Positions 17,607 through 24,747 of a stretch of DNA of 47,384 nt are shown piece by piece (position 1 is the first letter of the stretch; every line of letters starts with the position of its first letter). The notes beneath the pieces are model-generated. The model was not told where the DNA came from. It saw nothing but the letters and a program-made list of their open reading frames with translations, and made no database searches. Source of the DNA: Chloroflexota bacterium (GTDB lineage: Bacteria > Chloroflexota > Dehalococcoidia > SHYB01); assembly GCA_022572465.1 (NCBI GenBank), contig JACZVV010000009.1:1-47384 (forward strand), given 5' to 3'. The translations under genes were made by a program, and so were the position numbers.

Positions 17607-17682
17607 TGGTGGGCGCTGTAGGATTCGAACCTACGACCCCTTCCTTGTAAGGGAAGTGCTCTAACCCCTGAGCTAAGCGCCC
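17607..17682 (-). tRNA. tRNA-Val (anticodon UAC)
   Basis: All four arms pair: acceptor GGGCGCT/AGCGCCC, D stem GCTC/GAGC, anticodon stem CTTCC/GGAAG with loop CTTACAA, and T arm GTAGG-TTCGAAT-CCTAC. The anticodon reads UAC. The 3' CCA is encoded. Its 5' end is 8 bases from the stop of the zinc-ribbon gene on the same strand. Confidence 0.97.
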
Positions 17683-17690
17683 CTCGCTCC

Positions 17691-18041
17691 CTACTCGTCC
17701 TCGGCGCCGTCCAGCGCCTTGCTGCACGTCGGGCAGAACTGCCAGTACTCGTAGTCGAACATATAGCACGTGTGCAGGTAGTTGGTCTCCACCTCGATGC
17801 GCTCCCGGCAGCCCGGGCAGGTCCACTCGAACAGATTTGCGCCCTTGACCGTCAGGCTCAAACGGACTTCGAACCACTTTCGCGCGGCCTCGGGCGGCGG
17901 CTCCGCGGATGGGAAGGGCGACTCGTTCATCCGGTCGTAGGCCCACCACTCAAGCACCGCCTCGATCAGCTCGTCGACGCTGCCGATCGTCCGCCCACCC
18001 TCTTCCGGGCTTTTCAAGAACGGCCCAGCCCGTTGCGTCAT
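17691..18041 (-). CDS. Small zinc-ribbon protein of unknown function
   Basis: 116 residues. Two CxxC pairs (CPGC at 75-78 and CPTC at 103-106) with a further Cys at 92 suggest a zinc ribbon in the C-terminal half. The N-terminal half is helical (SVDELIEAVLEWWAYDRMNE) with a Pro-rich linker. No family name is recognised. The gene is immediately upstream of tRNA-Val on the same strand, so both may be on one transcript. Confidence 0.72.
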   Translation of the reverse strand: MTQRAGPFLKSPEEGGRTIGSVDELIEAVLEWWAYDRMNESPFPSAEPPPEAARKWFEVRLSLTVKGANLFEWTCPGCRERIEVETNYLHTCYMFDYEYWQFCPTCSKALDGAEDE

Positions 18042-18268
18042 CCGCTGCTCCCAGGAAAACGTACCTTGTGTTGAAGCTACCGTCCCGTCTGCCGCGTGTC
18101 AACCGTGAACCCCGGCGGGGTCGGAGCGCATCTCACCTGTGTCCATCACTCATGGTACGATCGATTCCAAATGAGCCCCTTGACGACCTCTTCCCACCTT
18201 CGCTTCCCCTCTCCATTCCAAATGGAGAGGGGCCAACTGCCGGCCAGCTCGGTCGCAAACTCAAGCCA
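18042..18268. other. Divergent intergenic region with solo cassette-type repeat
   Basis: About 227 bases between the zinc-ribbon gene and the DUF3179 selenoprotein gene. Apart from the repeat at 18182-18232 nothing is recognised. The lipoprotein promoter should lie here. Confidence 0.5.
18182..18232. repeat. Solo relative of the DUF559-cassette end repeat
   Basis: It begins GACGACCTC, exactly as in the right end of the DUF559 cassette, and ends in a perfect 12-bp stem (CCCCTCTCCATT / AATGGAGAGGGG) with loop CCA. It sits 36 bases before the selenoprotein start and could affect its transcript. Confidence 0.6.
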
Positions 18269-19414
18269 ATGAGCAAGCTGCTTGCGTTCGCGGTCGTCGG
18301 CGTCCTCGTTTTGGGGGCCTGCACCTCGGGGCGGGGACAGGAGTCCACGCCCGCCGTGGAGCGTTCGCCGACGGCGCCTACTACAGCCAAGCCCACCGCG
18401 GTCGCTTCGACTGCCACGCAGCAGCAGCCGCCGCCATCGGCCACGGCCACGCCACAGCCGACGGCTACCCCTGAGCCGGTCATCGCGGCCAACGTCATTA
18501 CGGCGCCGCCGGCGTCGCTACCCGAGATCGACCTGAGCCAGATGTACCAGCTCCTGGGCATCGACACCATCGCACCCATCTACGATCCGCAATTCGTCCC
18601 GGCCGATCGCGCCACCATCGGGGACCTCGACCTGGTCCTCGGGGTCGAGATCAACGGCGAGGCCAAAGCCTATCCCATCGCGCCGCTGATAAGACGGGAG
18701 ATGGTCAACGACGTGGTGGGCGGGGTGCCGATCCTGGTCACCTGGTGACCCCTCTGCTTCACCGGTCTGGTGCACGACCGGCGGATCGATGGCGAGGCGG
18801 TGGTCTTCGGCAACCAGGGCGCCCTGTTCATGAACGCCATGACCTGGTTTGACCACAGCACCGCCAGCATCTGGTCTCAGCCCTGGGGCCTGGCCATCGA
18901 AGGCGAGCTCAAAGGCACCCGTCTCCGGCAGCTCCCCATGAACCTGGTCGAGTGGGGGGGCTGGAAGGTGGACCACCCCGACACCCTGGTCTTGAACGTC
19001 CCCGGCCTGCGGCTGGGAAACTTCGGCCAGCGCTTCAGGGAGGACTTCGTGATCGGCATCGCGTTAGGCGACCATGCCCGGTCGTACCCTTACCCCATCC
19101 TCGCGGAAGAGGTTGTGGTCAACGATGCCGTCGGGCCCTTCCCCATCGTCCTGCACACCAACCCCGAGAGCAGCAACGTGCAGGTGTTCGTCCGCCGAGC
19201 CCAGGGCCGGGTACTGACGTTCGTGCCCGACGGAACACAGATGCGCGACCGGGAAACCGGGAGCCTCTGGGACCCGATCCGAGGCCTCGCCGTGGAAGGC
19301 CCCTTGCGCGGCCAGGGACTTCAGCGGGTCTCCGGCAACAGCTCCACCGACTGGTCCTGGCGCGACTTCTACCCCCAGTCGACAGAGTATCAGGGGCGCG
19401 CCGCCCGCAATTGA
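18269..19414 (+). CDS. DUF3179 lipoprotein, probable selenoprotein (Sec at in-frame UGA, codon 160)
   Basis: 381 residues if the UGA at 18746-18748 is read as selenocysteine. A lipoprotein signal (MSKLLAFAVVGVLVLGAC) and a long Pro/Thr/Ala linker lead into a DUF3179 domain. Family members have a block like GGVPVAVTYCPLCGTA; here it reads GGVPILVTW-U-PLCFTGL, so the UGA stands exactly where the first Cys of CPLC belongs. The frame continues without shift for 221 more codons with clear family sequence (SIWSQPWGLAIEGELKGTRL, DHARSYPYPILAEEVVVND). Besides the lipobox Cys, the only Cys is in the U-P-L-C motif, pointing to a redox or metal-binding site outside the membrane. The ORF track splits this gene into 17909-18748 and 18770-19414. 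The family's biochemical function is unknown. Confidence 0.87.
18758..18785 (+). promoter_or_regulatory. Candidate bacterial SECIS element in the DUF3179 gene
   Basis: A stem-loop within the coding sequence directly after the UGA. The core is a perfect 6-bp stem (CCGGTC 18762-18767 / GACCGG 18776-18781) with an 8-nt loop TGGTGCAC; three more pairs extend it past one A-C mismatch. The loop begins 20 nt after the UGA and has G at its second position, which fits known bacterial SECIS geometry. SelB would be the binding partner. Confidence 0.75.
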
Positions 19415-19437
19415 CCCCGGCGCGGCGGCAGGGTCGG

Positions 19438-20544
19438 CTACAGCTTGAAGAGCTCAGCGGCGTTCTCGCCCAGAATCCTGCCCTTGGCCTCGCCCGAGAG
19501 GTCGTCCCGGCCGGCGAGATACTCCACCGTGCCCGGAAACTTGGCGTCGATGTGCCAATAGTCCGACGCGTACAGAATGTTGCCCGCGCCTAACGCGTCG
19601 ACCACCTGCGGCAGCGTCGTTTCGTCGTAGTCGCACGTGACCATCACCCGGCCGCTCTCAACGTACTCACTGGGCCTGAGCTTCGCCGGAACCTGCTTGC
19701 CGAACTTCTCATATTGGCTATCCATGCGATTCAGCCAGAACGGCAGCCACCCCACGTAGCCCTCCATGATGCCGACCCGCAGCCGGGGAAACCGGTCGAG
19801 GACGCCGCCGCAGATAAAGCGGCTCATGGCCGTCATCAGCTCGAAGGGGAAGGTGTACAGGTTGAGATAGAACTGGTTGGGAGATCGCGGGCCCGCCATG
19901 TTATCGATGCCCGGCATCAGGTAGCCGCCGTGGGAGCAGACCGGGACGTCGAGGTCCTGAGCCACGGCGTACACCGGGTCCAGAGCCGCGTCGTCCAGGT
20001 CGCGGCCGTGGACGTTGGTGGGAAAGTGCGCGCCCACCAGGCCCAGCTCGGTGACGCCGCGGTGAAGCTCGGCGGCGGCGCCTTCGGGGTTCTGGAGCGG
20101 CAGCGCGCACATCCCTTTGAGCCGCTCGGGATAGGCGGCGCAGTATCCGGCCAGCCAGTCGTTGTAGGCCCGGCACAGCGCCAGGGCGAGATCGCCGTCG
20201 TCCAGGCCCGAGGCCGCCAGCGCGAGGACGCCGCCGAAGAGCACCGCCTGATCGATGCCATCGAGGTCCATGTCCTCGATGCGGACGTGCGGGTCCCACA
20301 TTCCGGGGCGGGTCGAGTGGACCGCGAAGTTGTCCTCCTCGGCGGGCACGCCCGCATCGACGCCGGGGATGGGCTCGAACCAGATCTTGCCCTCCAGAAA
20401 CATGCGTCCACCGCCGGTGGGAAACGGGATGTAGCGTGGCGCTCGGTCCCGGTACGCCGGGCCCATCGCGTCGCGCCACTGGACGGCGTCAGGATGCGTC
20501 TCCATCACGTGGCCGTCGGCGTCGATAACACGATGCTTCGGCAT
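19438..20544 (-). CDS. Amidohydrolase-2 family protein
   Basis: 368 residues of the PF04909/COG2159 TIM-barrel family. The start is ATG with GAGGAG five bases upstream. The N-terminal metal motif is present (RVIDADGHVMETHP, D-G-H). Other blocks are IDQAVLFGGVLALA, YNDWLAGYCAAYPERLKGMC, VCSHGGYLMPGI and ILYASDYWHIDAKFPG with the late catalytic Asp. It is convergent with the DUF3179 gene, with 23 bases between the stops. It probably acts as a hydrolase or non-oxidative decarboxylase; substrate unknown. Confidence 0.9.
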   Translation of the reverse strand: MPKHRVIDADGHVMETHPDAVQWRDAMGPAYRDRAPRYIPFPTGGGRMFLEGKIWFEPIPGVDAGVPAEEDNFAVHSTRPGMWDPHVRIEDMDLDGIDQAVLFGGVLALAASGLDDGDLALALCRAYNDWLAGYCAAYPERLKGMCALPLQNPEGAAAELHRGVTELGLVGAHFPTNVHGRDLDDAALDPVYAVAQDLDVPVCSHGGYLMPGIDNMAGPRSPNQFYLNLYTFPFELMTAMSRFICGGVLDRFPRLRVGIMEGYVGWLPFWLNRMDSQYEKFGKQVPAKLRPSEYVESGRVMVTCDYDETTLPQVVDALGAGNILYASDYWHIDAKFPGTVEYLAGRDDLSGEAKGRILGENAAELFKL

Positions 20545-20602
20545 GGCTTCTCCTCGGGGGCCTCCGATCGATGAACGTGGAGGACGAAAGGTCGGGCTTG
20601 GC

Positions 20603-20679
20603 TGGTGCGCTTGGCGGGAATCGAACCCGCAACCTCAGCCTTCGCAGGGCTGCGCTCTGTCCGATTGAGCTACAAGCGC
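20603..20679 (-). tRNA. tRNA-Arg (anticodon GCG)
   Basis: Acceptor GCGCTTG/CAAGCGC, D stem GCTC/GAGC, anticodon stem CAGCC/GGCTG with loop CTGCGAA, T arm GCGGG-TTCGATT-CCCGC, and encoded CCA. The anticodon is GCG, reading CGC. Most bacteria use an ACG anticodon with inosine for this codon box, so this isoacceptor is unusual. Confidence 0.93.
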
Positions 20680-20756
20680 GCGACCAGGGTCAAACGCCTG
20701 AACCGAGAGGCCTACTATAGCAAAATCCCGCTGCTCCCGACAAGGAGCCCGCCCGT

Positions 20757-21797
20757 TCAATACCCTGCATCGCGGTCGACCTCGTTCACCAGCCGGTGAC
20801 CGTCCAGGTAGAGTCGCAGATTGGCCACGAACAGGTCGACGACCCGAGCGTCGTAGCTCTCGAAGAGACCGGCGATGTGGCCTGAGATCACCACGTTGGG
20901 CAGATCCCACAGGGGGCTGTCCGAGGGCAAGGGCTCGGTCTCGAACACGTCCAGAGCCGCGCCGGCAAGGCGTCCCCTTCGCAGAGCGTCGATCAGCGCC
21001 GCCTCGTCCACCACGTCGCCCCGTGAAACGTTGATCAGGCAGGCCGAGGGACGCATCGCCTCCAGCTCCGCGCGGCCGATCATCCCCACGGTCTCGCCGG
21101 TCGCCGGCACGGCAAGCACGACGAAGTCGCTGGCGGCCAACAGCCGATGCAGCTGGTCGTGAGGCAAGACCCACGAAGGCAGGTGGGCCTCGGGATCGAC
21201 GTGCCGCTTGGTCGCCAGCACGTTCATCCCCAGTCCCTGGGCCAGCCGGGCCACCTCGCCGCCGACGGCCCCCAGGCCCACGATCCCAAGGGTGGTCCCC
21301 CGGACCGGCCCCAGCTCAAACCTGTCCCACTCCCGCCTGGCCTTGCTGGCCAGCATCCGAGGCACGTTCTTGGCCAACGAGAAGATCGCGGCGACGACGT
21401 ACTCGGCTACCGGGGTCGAGTTGATGCCCGCGCCGCTGGTGATGGTGACCTCCGGTGCGTCCCAAAGGTCCGTCTGGCGAAAGATCTCGACGCCCGCCAG
21501 CGGCGACTGGACCCAGCGGACGTTGGGCGCCCGGGACGCGACGTCGGCGGGCAGACGCCGCGCCGACAGCAAGACCTCGGCTTCGGCCAGAAGGTCGTTC
21601 AGCGAACGCCCCGGCTCTCGAAGCGGCGCCGGCGTCTGCCCGGGCCGCAGGGCCGACGGCAGCTCCTCCAGGAGCTGGGCCGCGGCATCGTGGACCTTCG
21701 CCCGCTCGTCCACCGCCACGATCCGCGCCAGCAGCTCGTCGGGCAGGCTGGTGCAGACCAGAACGTTTACCGGGCGATCATCAACCGGCAAGGTCAC
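20757..21797 (-). CDS. D-2-hydroxyacid dehydrogenase family protein
   Basis: 346 residues starting at a GTG that overlaps the stop of the upstream gene (GTGA), so translation is coupled. It has the NAD-binding motif in TTLGIVGLGAVGGEVARL, the substrate-region NSTPVAEYVVAA, catalytic Arg in INVSRGDVVDEAAL, Glu in LDVFETEPLP and His in ISGHIAG. These are the Arg-Glu-His triad of D-isomer-specific 2-hydroxyacid dehydrogenases (phosphoglycerate/glyoxylate reductase type). The first ~100 residues are divergent, so the substrate is not inferable. The longer ORF in the track extends into the upstream gene in another frame. Confidence 0.9.
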   Translation of the reverse strand: MTLPVDDRPVNVLVCTSLPDELLARIVAVDERAKVHDAAAQLLEELPSALRPGQTPAPLREPGRSLNDLLAEAEVLLSARRLPADVASRAPNVRWVQSPLAGVEIFRQTDLWDAPEVTITSGAGINSTPVAEYVVAAIFSLAKNVPRMLASKARREWDRFELGPVRGTTLGIVGLGAVGGEVARLAQGLGMNVLATKRHVDPEAHLPSWVLPHDQLHRLLAASDFVVLAVPATGETVGMIGRAELEAMRPSACLINVSRGDVVDEAALIDALRRGRLAGAALDVFETEPLPSDSPLWDLPNVVISGHIAGLFESYDARVVDLFVANLRLYLDGHRLVNEVDRDAGY

Positions 21798-22402
21798 TGC
21801 TCCGAAGCCAGCGCAAATCGAGCCGAGACCAGCCGCGCCAGAACCACCGCGTTGGTCAGGCTGGCGAGAACGATGAGCGTTGCCAGCCCCAGTCCCGCCA
21901 CGCCCCCGATCATGACGATAAACAAGCGGATGTCCCGCGAAGCGACGGACGTGAGTCCGCGATCGAATATCGTACGGGGAGCTCCCTCGATGCGCGCTCG
22001 GGTGTAGCTGACGGTAAAGACGCCCACCAACGCCCACAGCCCGACGATCCACACCCCAGTCTCGGCGCCGTCGGCCGCCCATATCGTCAGCCCAAGAATG
22101 ATGAGCGCGTCGGCGTATCGGTCCAGCACCGCGTCCATGAATCCGCCGAAGCGCGAGGTTTTCCCGGTGAGGCGCGCCAGGTCTCCATCGACGCCATCGG
22201 CGACGGAGGAGGCCTGGGCAAGGAGTCCGCCAAGGATGGGCAGCCCAACGACGAAGGACACCATTGCTCCAGCGGCGATTCCCAGGCTGGAGATGGAGAC
22301 GAGGTTCGGAGTAACCGGCGTATGGCTGAGAGCCCGGGCCAGCGGTCGCGAAATCCGCCGGTTCAGGTGGCGGGAGACGAATCCGTCATACACCGGTTCC
22401 AA
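21794..22402 (-). CDS. CDP-alcohol phosphatidyltransferase, DIPP-synthase-like
   Basis: 202 residues, membrane protein with about six hydrophobic segments. The CDP-alcohol motif is intact: DGDLARLTGKTSRFGGFMDAVLD, giving D72-G73, A76-R77, G86, D90 and D94. The N-terminal DGFVSRHLNRRISRPLAR and TPVTPN blocks resemble the transferase half of the bifunctional IPCT/DIPPS enzymes, which join CDP-inositol with inositol phosphate. The gene upstream encodes the matching nucleotidyltransferase and overlaps it by 17 bases. Another CDP-alcohol product such as a phosphoinositol lipid remains possible. Confidence 0.87.
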   Translation of the reverse strand: MEPVYDGFVSRHLNRRISRPLARALSHTPVTPNLVSISSLGIAAGAMVSFVVGLPILGGLLAQASSVADGVDGDLARLTGKTSRFGGFMDAVLDRYADALIILGLTIWAADGAETGVWIVGLWALVGVFTVSYTRARIEGAPRTIFDRGLTSVASRDIRLFIVMIGGVAGLGLATLIVLASLTNAVVLARLVSARFALASEQ

Positions 22403-23120
22403 CGGAACGCTCCAAGAGCCCCACGATGGAGTCGTAGTCGTCTGGCGTGTCGATGTCCGACCAGAATAGACCGGTGATGTCGCAGGTGCCGAATGGAGGA
22501 GAGTGCGACACGACGTACCGCACCATCTGGCTCAGCTCAACCTCGAGTCCATGCTCGTCCCTCAGACGATCGATCACCGTAAAGACCGTGGGGCTCAGGA
22601 GAAATACACCAATGTCGACGGCGTTCCACTCGGCGATGCCTTTGCCGATCTCCCCGACCTGTCCCAACCCAGCGGTCTGGACCCGTGTCGCGTCGTCGAT
22701 CTGGCTGGCGTGGGTAGCTTCATAGTCCACGCACACGGCAAGGCTGCTACCCCCGCGTTCCAGCAGCCTCGTGACGATGTCCCGGTGAATGACGTGATCG
22801 CCCATGCACAGAACGAACCAGTCGTTGCCCACGAATTCCCGAGCCGCAGCGACGGAGATGGCGTTGCCCCAACGGTAATCGGGGTTGGCAATGAACTCGA
22901 CGGTCATGCCGACCGGAACGCAGAAGGGGACCTCGTCGACGATCCGCTCGGCCCGGTGCCCCACGACGATGCCGACGTTCGTGATCCCGGCCGCCGCCAG
23001 GGCCTCCAATGGATAGGCGATCACCGGCCGCTCGAACACGGGAAGGAGCACCTTGGGATAGCCGCGGGTGACGGGCCAGAGCCGGCCGCCGTCACCCGCC
23101 GCCAGAATAACGCCTTTCAT
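22386..23120 (-). CDS. Nucleotidyltransferase, inositol-1-phosphate cytidylyltransferase-like
   Basis: 244 residues starting at MKGVILAAGDGGRLWPVTRG, with AAGGAGG ten bases upstream; the 10 extra residues in the track precede that site. It is a Rossmann-like NTP transferase with the Lys of YPKVLLPV, VVGHRAERI, NPDYRWGNAISVAAAR, FVLCMGDHVIH (metal-binding Asp) and VDIGVFLLSP. The GNAISVAAAR and MGDHV blocks resemble CTP:inositol-1-phosphate cytidylyltransferase rather than sugar pyrophosphorylases. Together with the next gene it would make and use CDP-inositol. In several organisms these two are one fused protein; here they are separate overlapping genes. Confidence 0.85.
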   Translation of the reverse strand: MKGVILAAGDGGRLWPVTRGYPKVLLPVFERPVIAYPLEALAAAGITNVGIVVGHRAERIVDEVPFCVPVGMTVEFIANPDYRWGNAISVAAAREFVGNDWFVLCMGDHVIHRDIVTRLLERGGSSLAVCVDYEATHASQIDDATRVQTAGLGQVGEIGKGIAEWNAVDIGVFLLSPTVFTVIDRLRDEHGLEVELSQMVRYVVSHSPPFGTCDITGLFWSDIDTPDDYDSIVGLLERSVGTGV

Positions 23121-23280
23121 AGCTCGGTAGCCTCCTTGCCGGGCCAACAACGGGACGCGGGCATTCGCCGGATCGCCGGGGTCTCCAGAATCAAGGACTC
23201 CGGGTCAGCTCCCAGCTACGACGACGATGACTCGTCCCCAACGCTCGAGGAAAGCGACTGGCCGGGCATTCCGCCTCGCA

Positions 23281-24095
23281 TCAACCATCCCATTCCAACA
23301 CCCGGCGCCCATCGCCGATGGGGTGTCTTCGGGCGACGACCAACAGATTCTCTTCATACCAGGTGATACGCCTGGTATTGGGGAAGCATTTTCTGAGGTT
23401 CCACACAAACTGTTCCCGCGACCGTTCGAGCTCTTCGTCGCTGTAGAGGCCAAAGGTCGAATAATGCCGATGTTCTGCTTGCTCGAGGAGCCGGTCCATA
23501 CTCGCAACCCGCCTCTGAGAGAACCGCCGGACCGTTTCAATATGGAAGCCACCGGTACTTCCGATCGCCGTGGCCAGCTCATCGTCCTCGTACAGCCGGC
23601 TCTCCTTCTCCGCGAACCGGGGGAAGTGCCGGCGCCCCAGACCGACCGCTGGTTCTGGCTACGCGAACGCGTGTAGATGAAAAGGTAGCCTCCATCCTTC
23701 AGGACCCGATGGCTCTCCTGGAGAAACCCAGGAAGCGGGAAGTGATGGATGGCATTGAACGTCAGGACACAATCGAGCGTCTCCGTCCTTATGGGGAGGT
23801 CGTCGGCGGGCGCCCGAGTCGTGGCAAACCGGCGGACACCGCTATTGCGCAGGTAGCTCTTCAGCTCCGCCAATATCAGGTCGCTCTGGTCGACGCAATG
23901 GAGGAAGAGGCGTTCTCCCAGGTGCTGGAACAGCAAGAAGTCGTACCGGCCGGCGCCACACCCAACGTCGACGGCCTCGATAGCTGGAAGCCCTTCCAGC
24001 GTCTCCTGAATCAACCCGATCGGCTCGGCGTCCGTCGCCCGCAGGTCCCGGTATCGGGGAGCGATCCGAGCAAAATGCTCCTGTAAATGCTCCAG
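23281..24095 (-). pseudogene. Class I methyltransferase gene with a frameshift and no standard start codon
   Basis: Two frames together encode one methyltransferase. The first gives LEHLQEHFARIAPRYRDLR, motif I AVDVGCGAGRYDFLLF and LTFNAIHHFPLPGFL up to NQRSVWG. The second continues RRHFPRFAEKESRLYEDDEL to the stop at 23281. The break is in the GC run near 23635, where one missing base explains it. In the first frame an AGGAGG site lies six bases before a CTG codon and TAA lies two codons upstream of the CTG, so the start is CTG or lost. Either a sequencing error plus rare start, or a decaying gene. The tail 23205-23280 in the track is out of frame. Confidence 0.75.
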
Positions 24096-24392
24096 CGCTT
24101 ACCTCCTGGCCTATCCGCGCGGGTCCCGAAGGCGTAGCCCACAACAGGCAGAATCGCCGTCCGGTCTCACCCGTTCACACCCGCGGGGATGTGTTCCTCA
24201 ACGATCCAGTGGGAAGTCCTCGCTCACTTCGCTCGACAAAGTCTAACGGCGCTGTCAAGCCTCAGCAAATCGCCCCTCAACCCTGGAGAACCCGCACATC
24301 GACCCTGTCGAAATAGCCGGACCCATCGTGCTCCAAAGCCCACGGGCCCGGCACACGTCCGCCCGGGTCGGGCGGCGACCGGGGAGAGGGGG
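24096..24392. other. Non-coding region between methyltransferase gene and tRNA-Leu
   Basis: Nearly 300 bases. No gene, tRNA or strong hairpin is seen. It should hold the promoter of the minus-strand methyltransferase/inositol operon. Confidence 0.5.
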
Positions 24393-24479
24393 TGGTGCCG
24401 AAGGTGAGACTCGAACTCACACGCCCGTACGGGCACTACGCCCTGAACGTAGCGCGTCTGCCAATTCCGCCACTTCGGC
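24393..24479 (-). tRNA. tRNA-Leu (anticodon CAG)
   Basis: An 87-base gene with a long variable arm typical of leucine tRNAs. Acceptor GCCGAAG/CTTCGGC, anticodon stem CTACG/CGTAG with loop TTCAGGG, T arm GTGAG-TTCGAGT-CTCAC, and encoded CCA. Confidence 0.96.
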
Positions 24480-24747
24480 GTCTTGGAATCCATCCGTATT
24501 GTAGCCAACGGCAACCGCGTTGGCAATCGGACCGTGCCACGGCGCCGAGCGGCCCACAACGCCGTCTGTCCTCGCACTCCCGGCCCCCATCCTCTCGGTT
24601 TGACGCCTTCGCACGCCGCTGATACACTCGGCTGAGCGTACAACCCGCGCCGGACCGCCTCGCTGGAGACGGCCGGCCCGCACAACGGCGGCAATTCGCA
24701 ACGCCTGCACATTGGTCACCGCCTTCAGAGGGAAAAGGAAAGCTGCT

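Noticed and set aside
18746-18748. UGA reassigned to Gly or Trp instead of Sec
   Set aside because: Several normal genes in the window end in UGA, and both internal UGAs fall on reactive Cys columns.
18770-19414. Separate gene starting at the Met after the UGA
   Set aside because: That Met is not an ATG with a ribosome site; the frame is continuous with the upstream part and the family domain spans the UGA.
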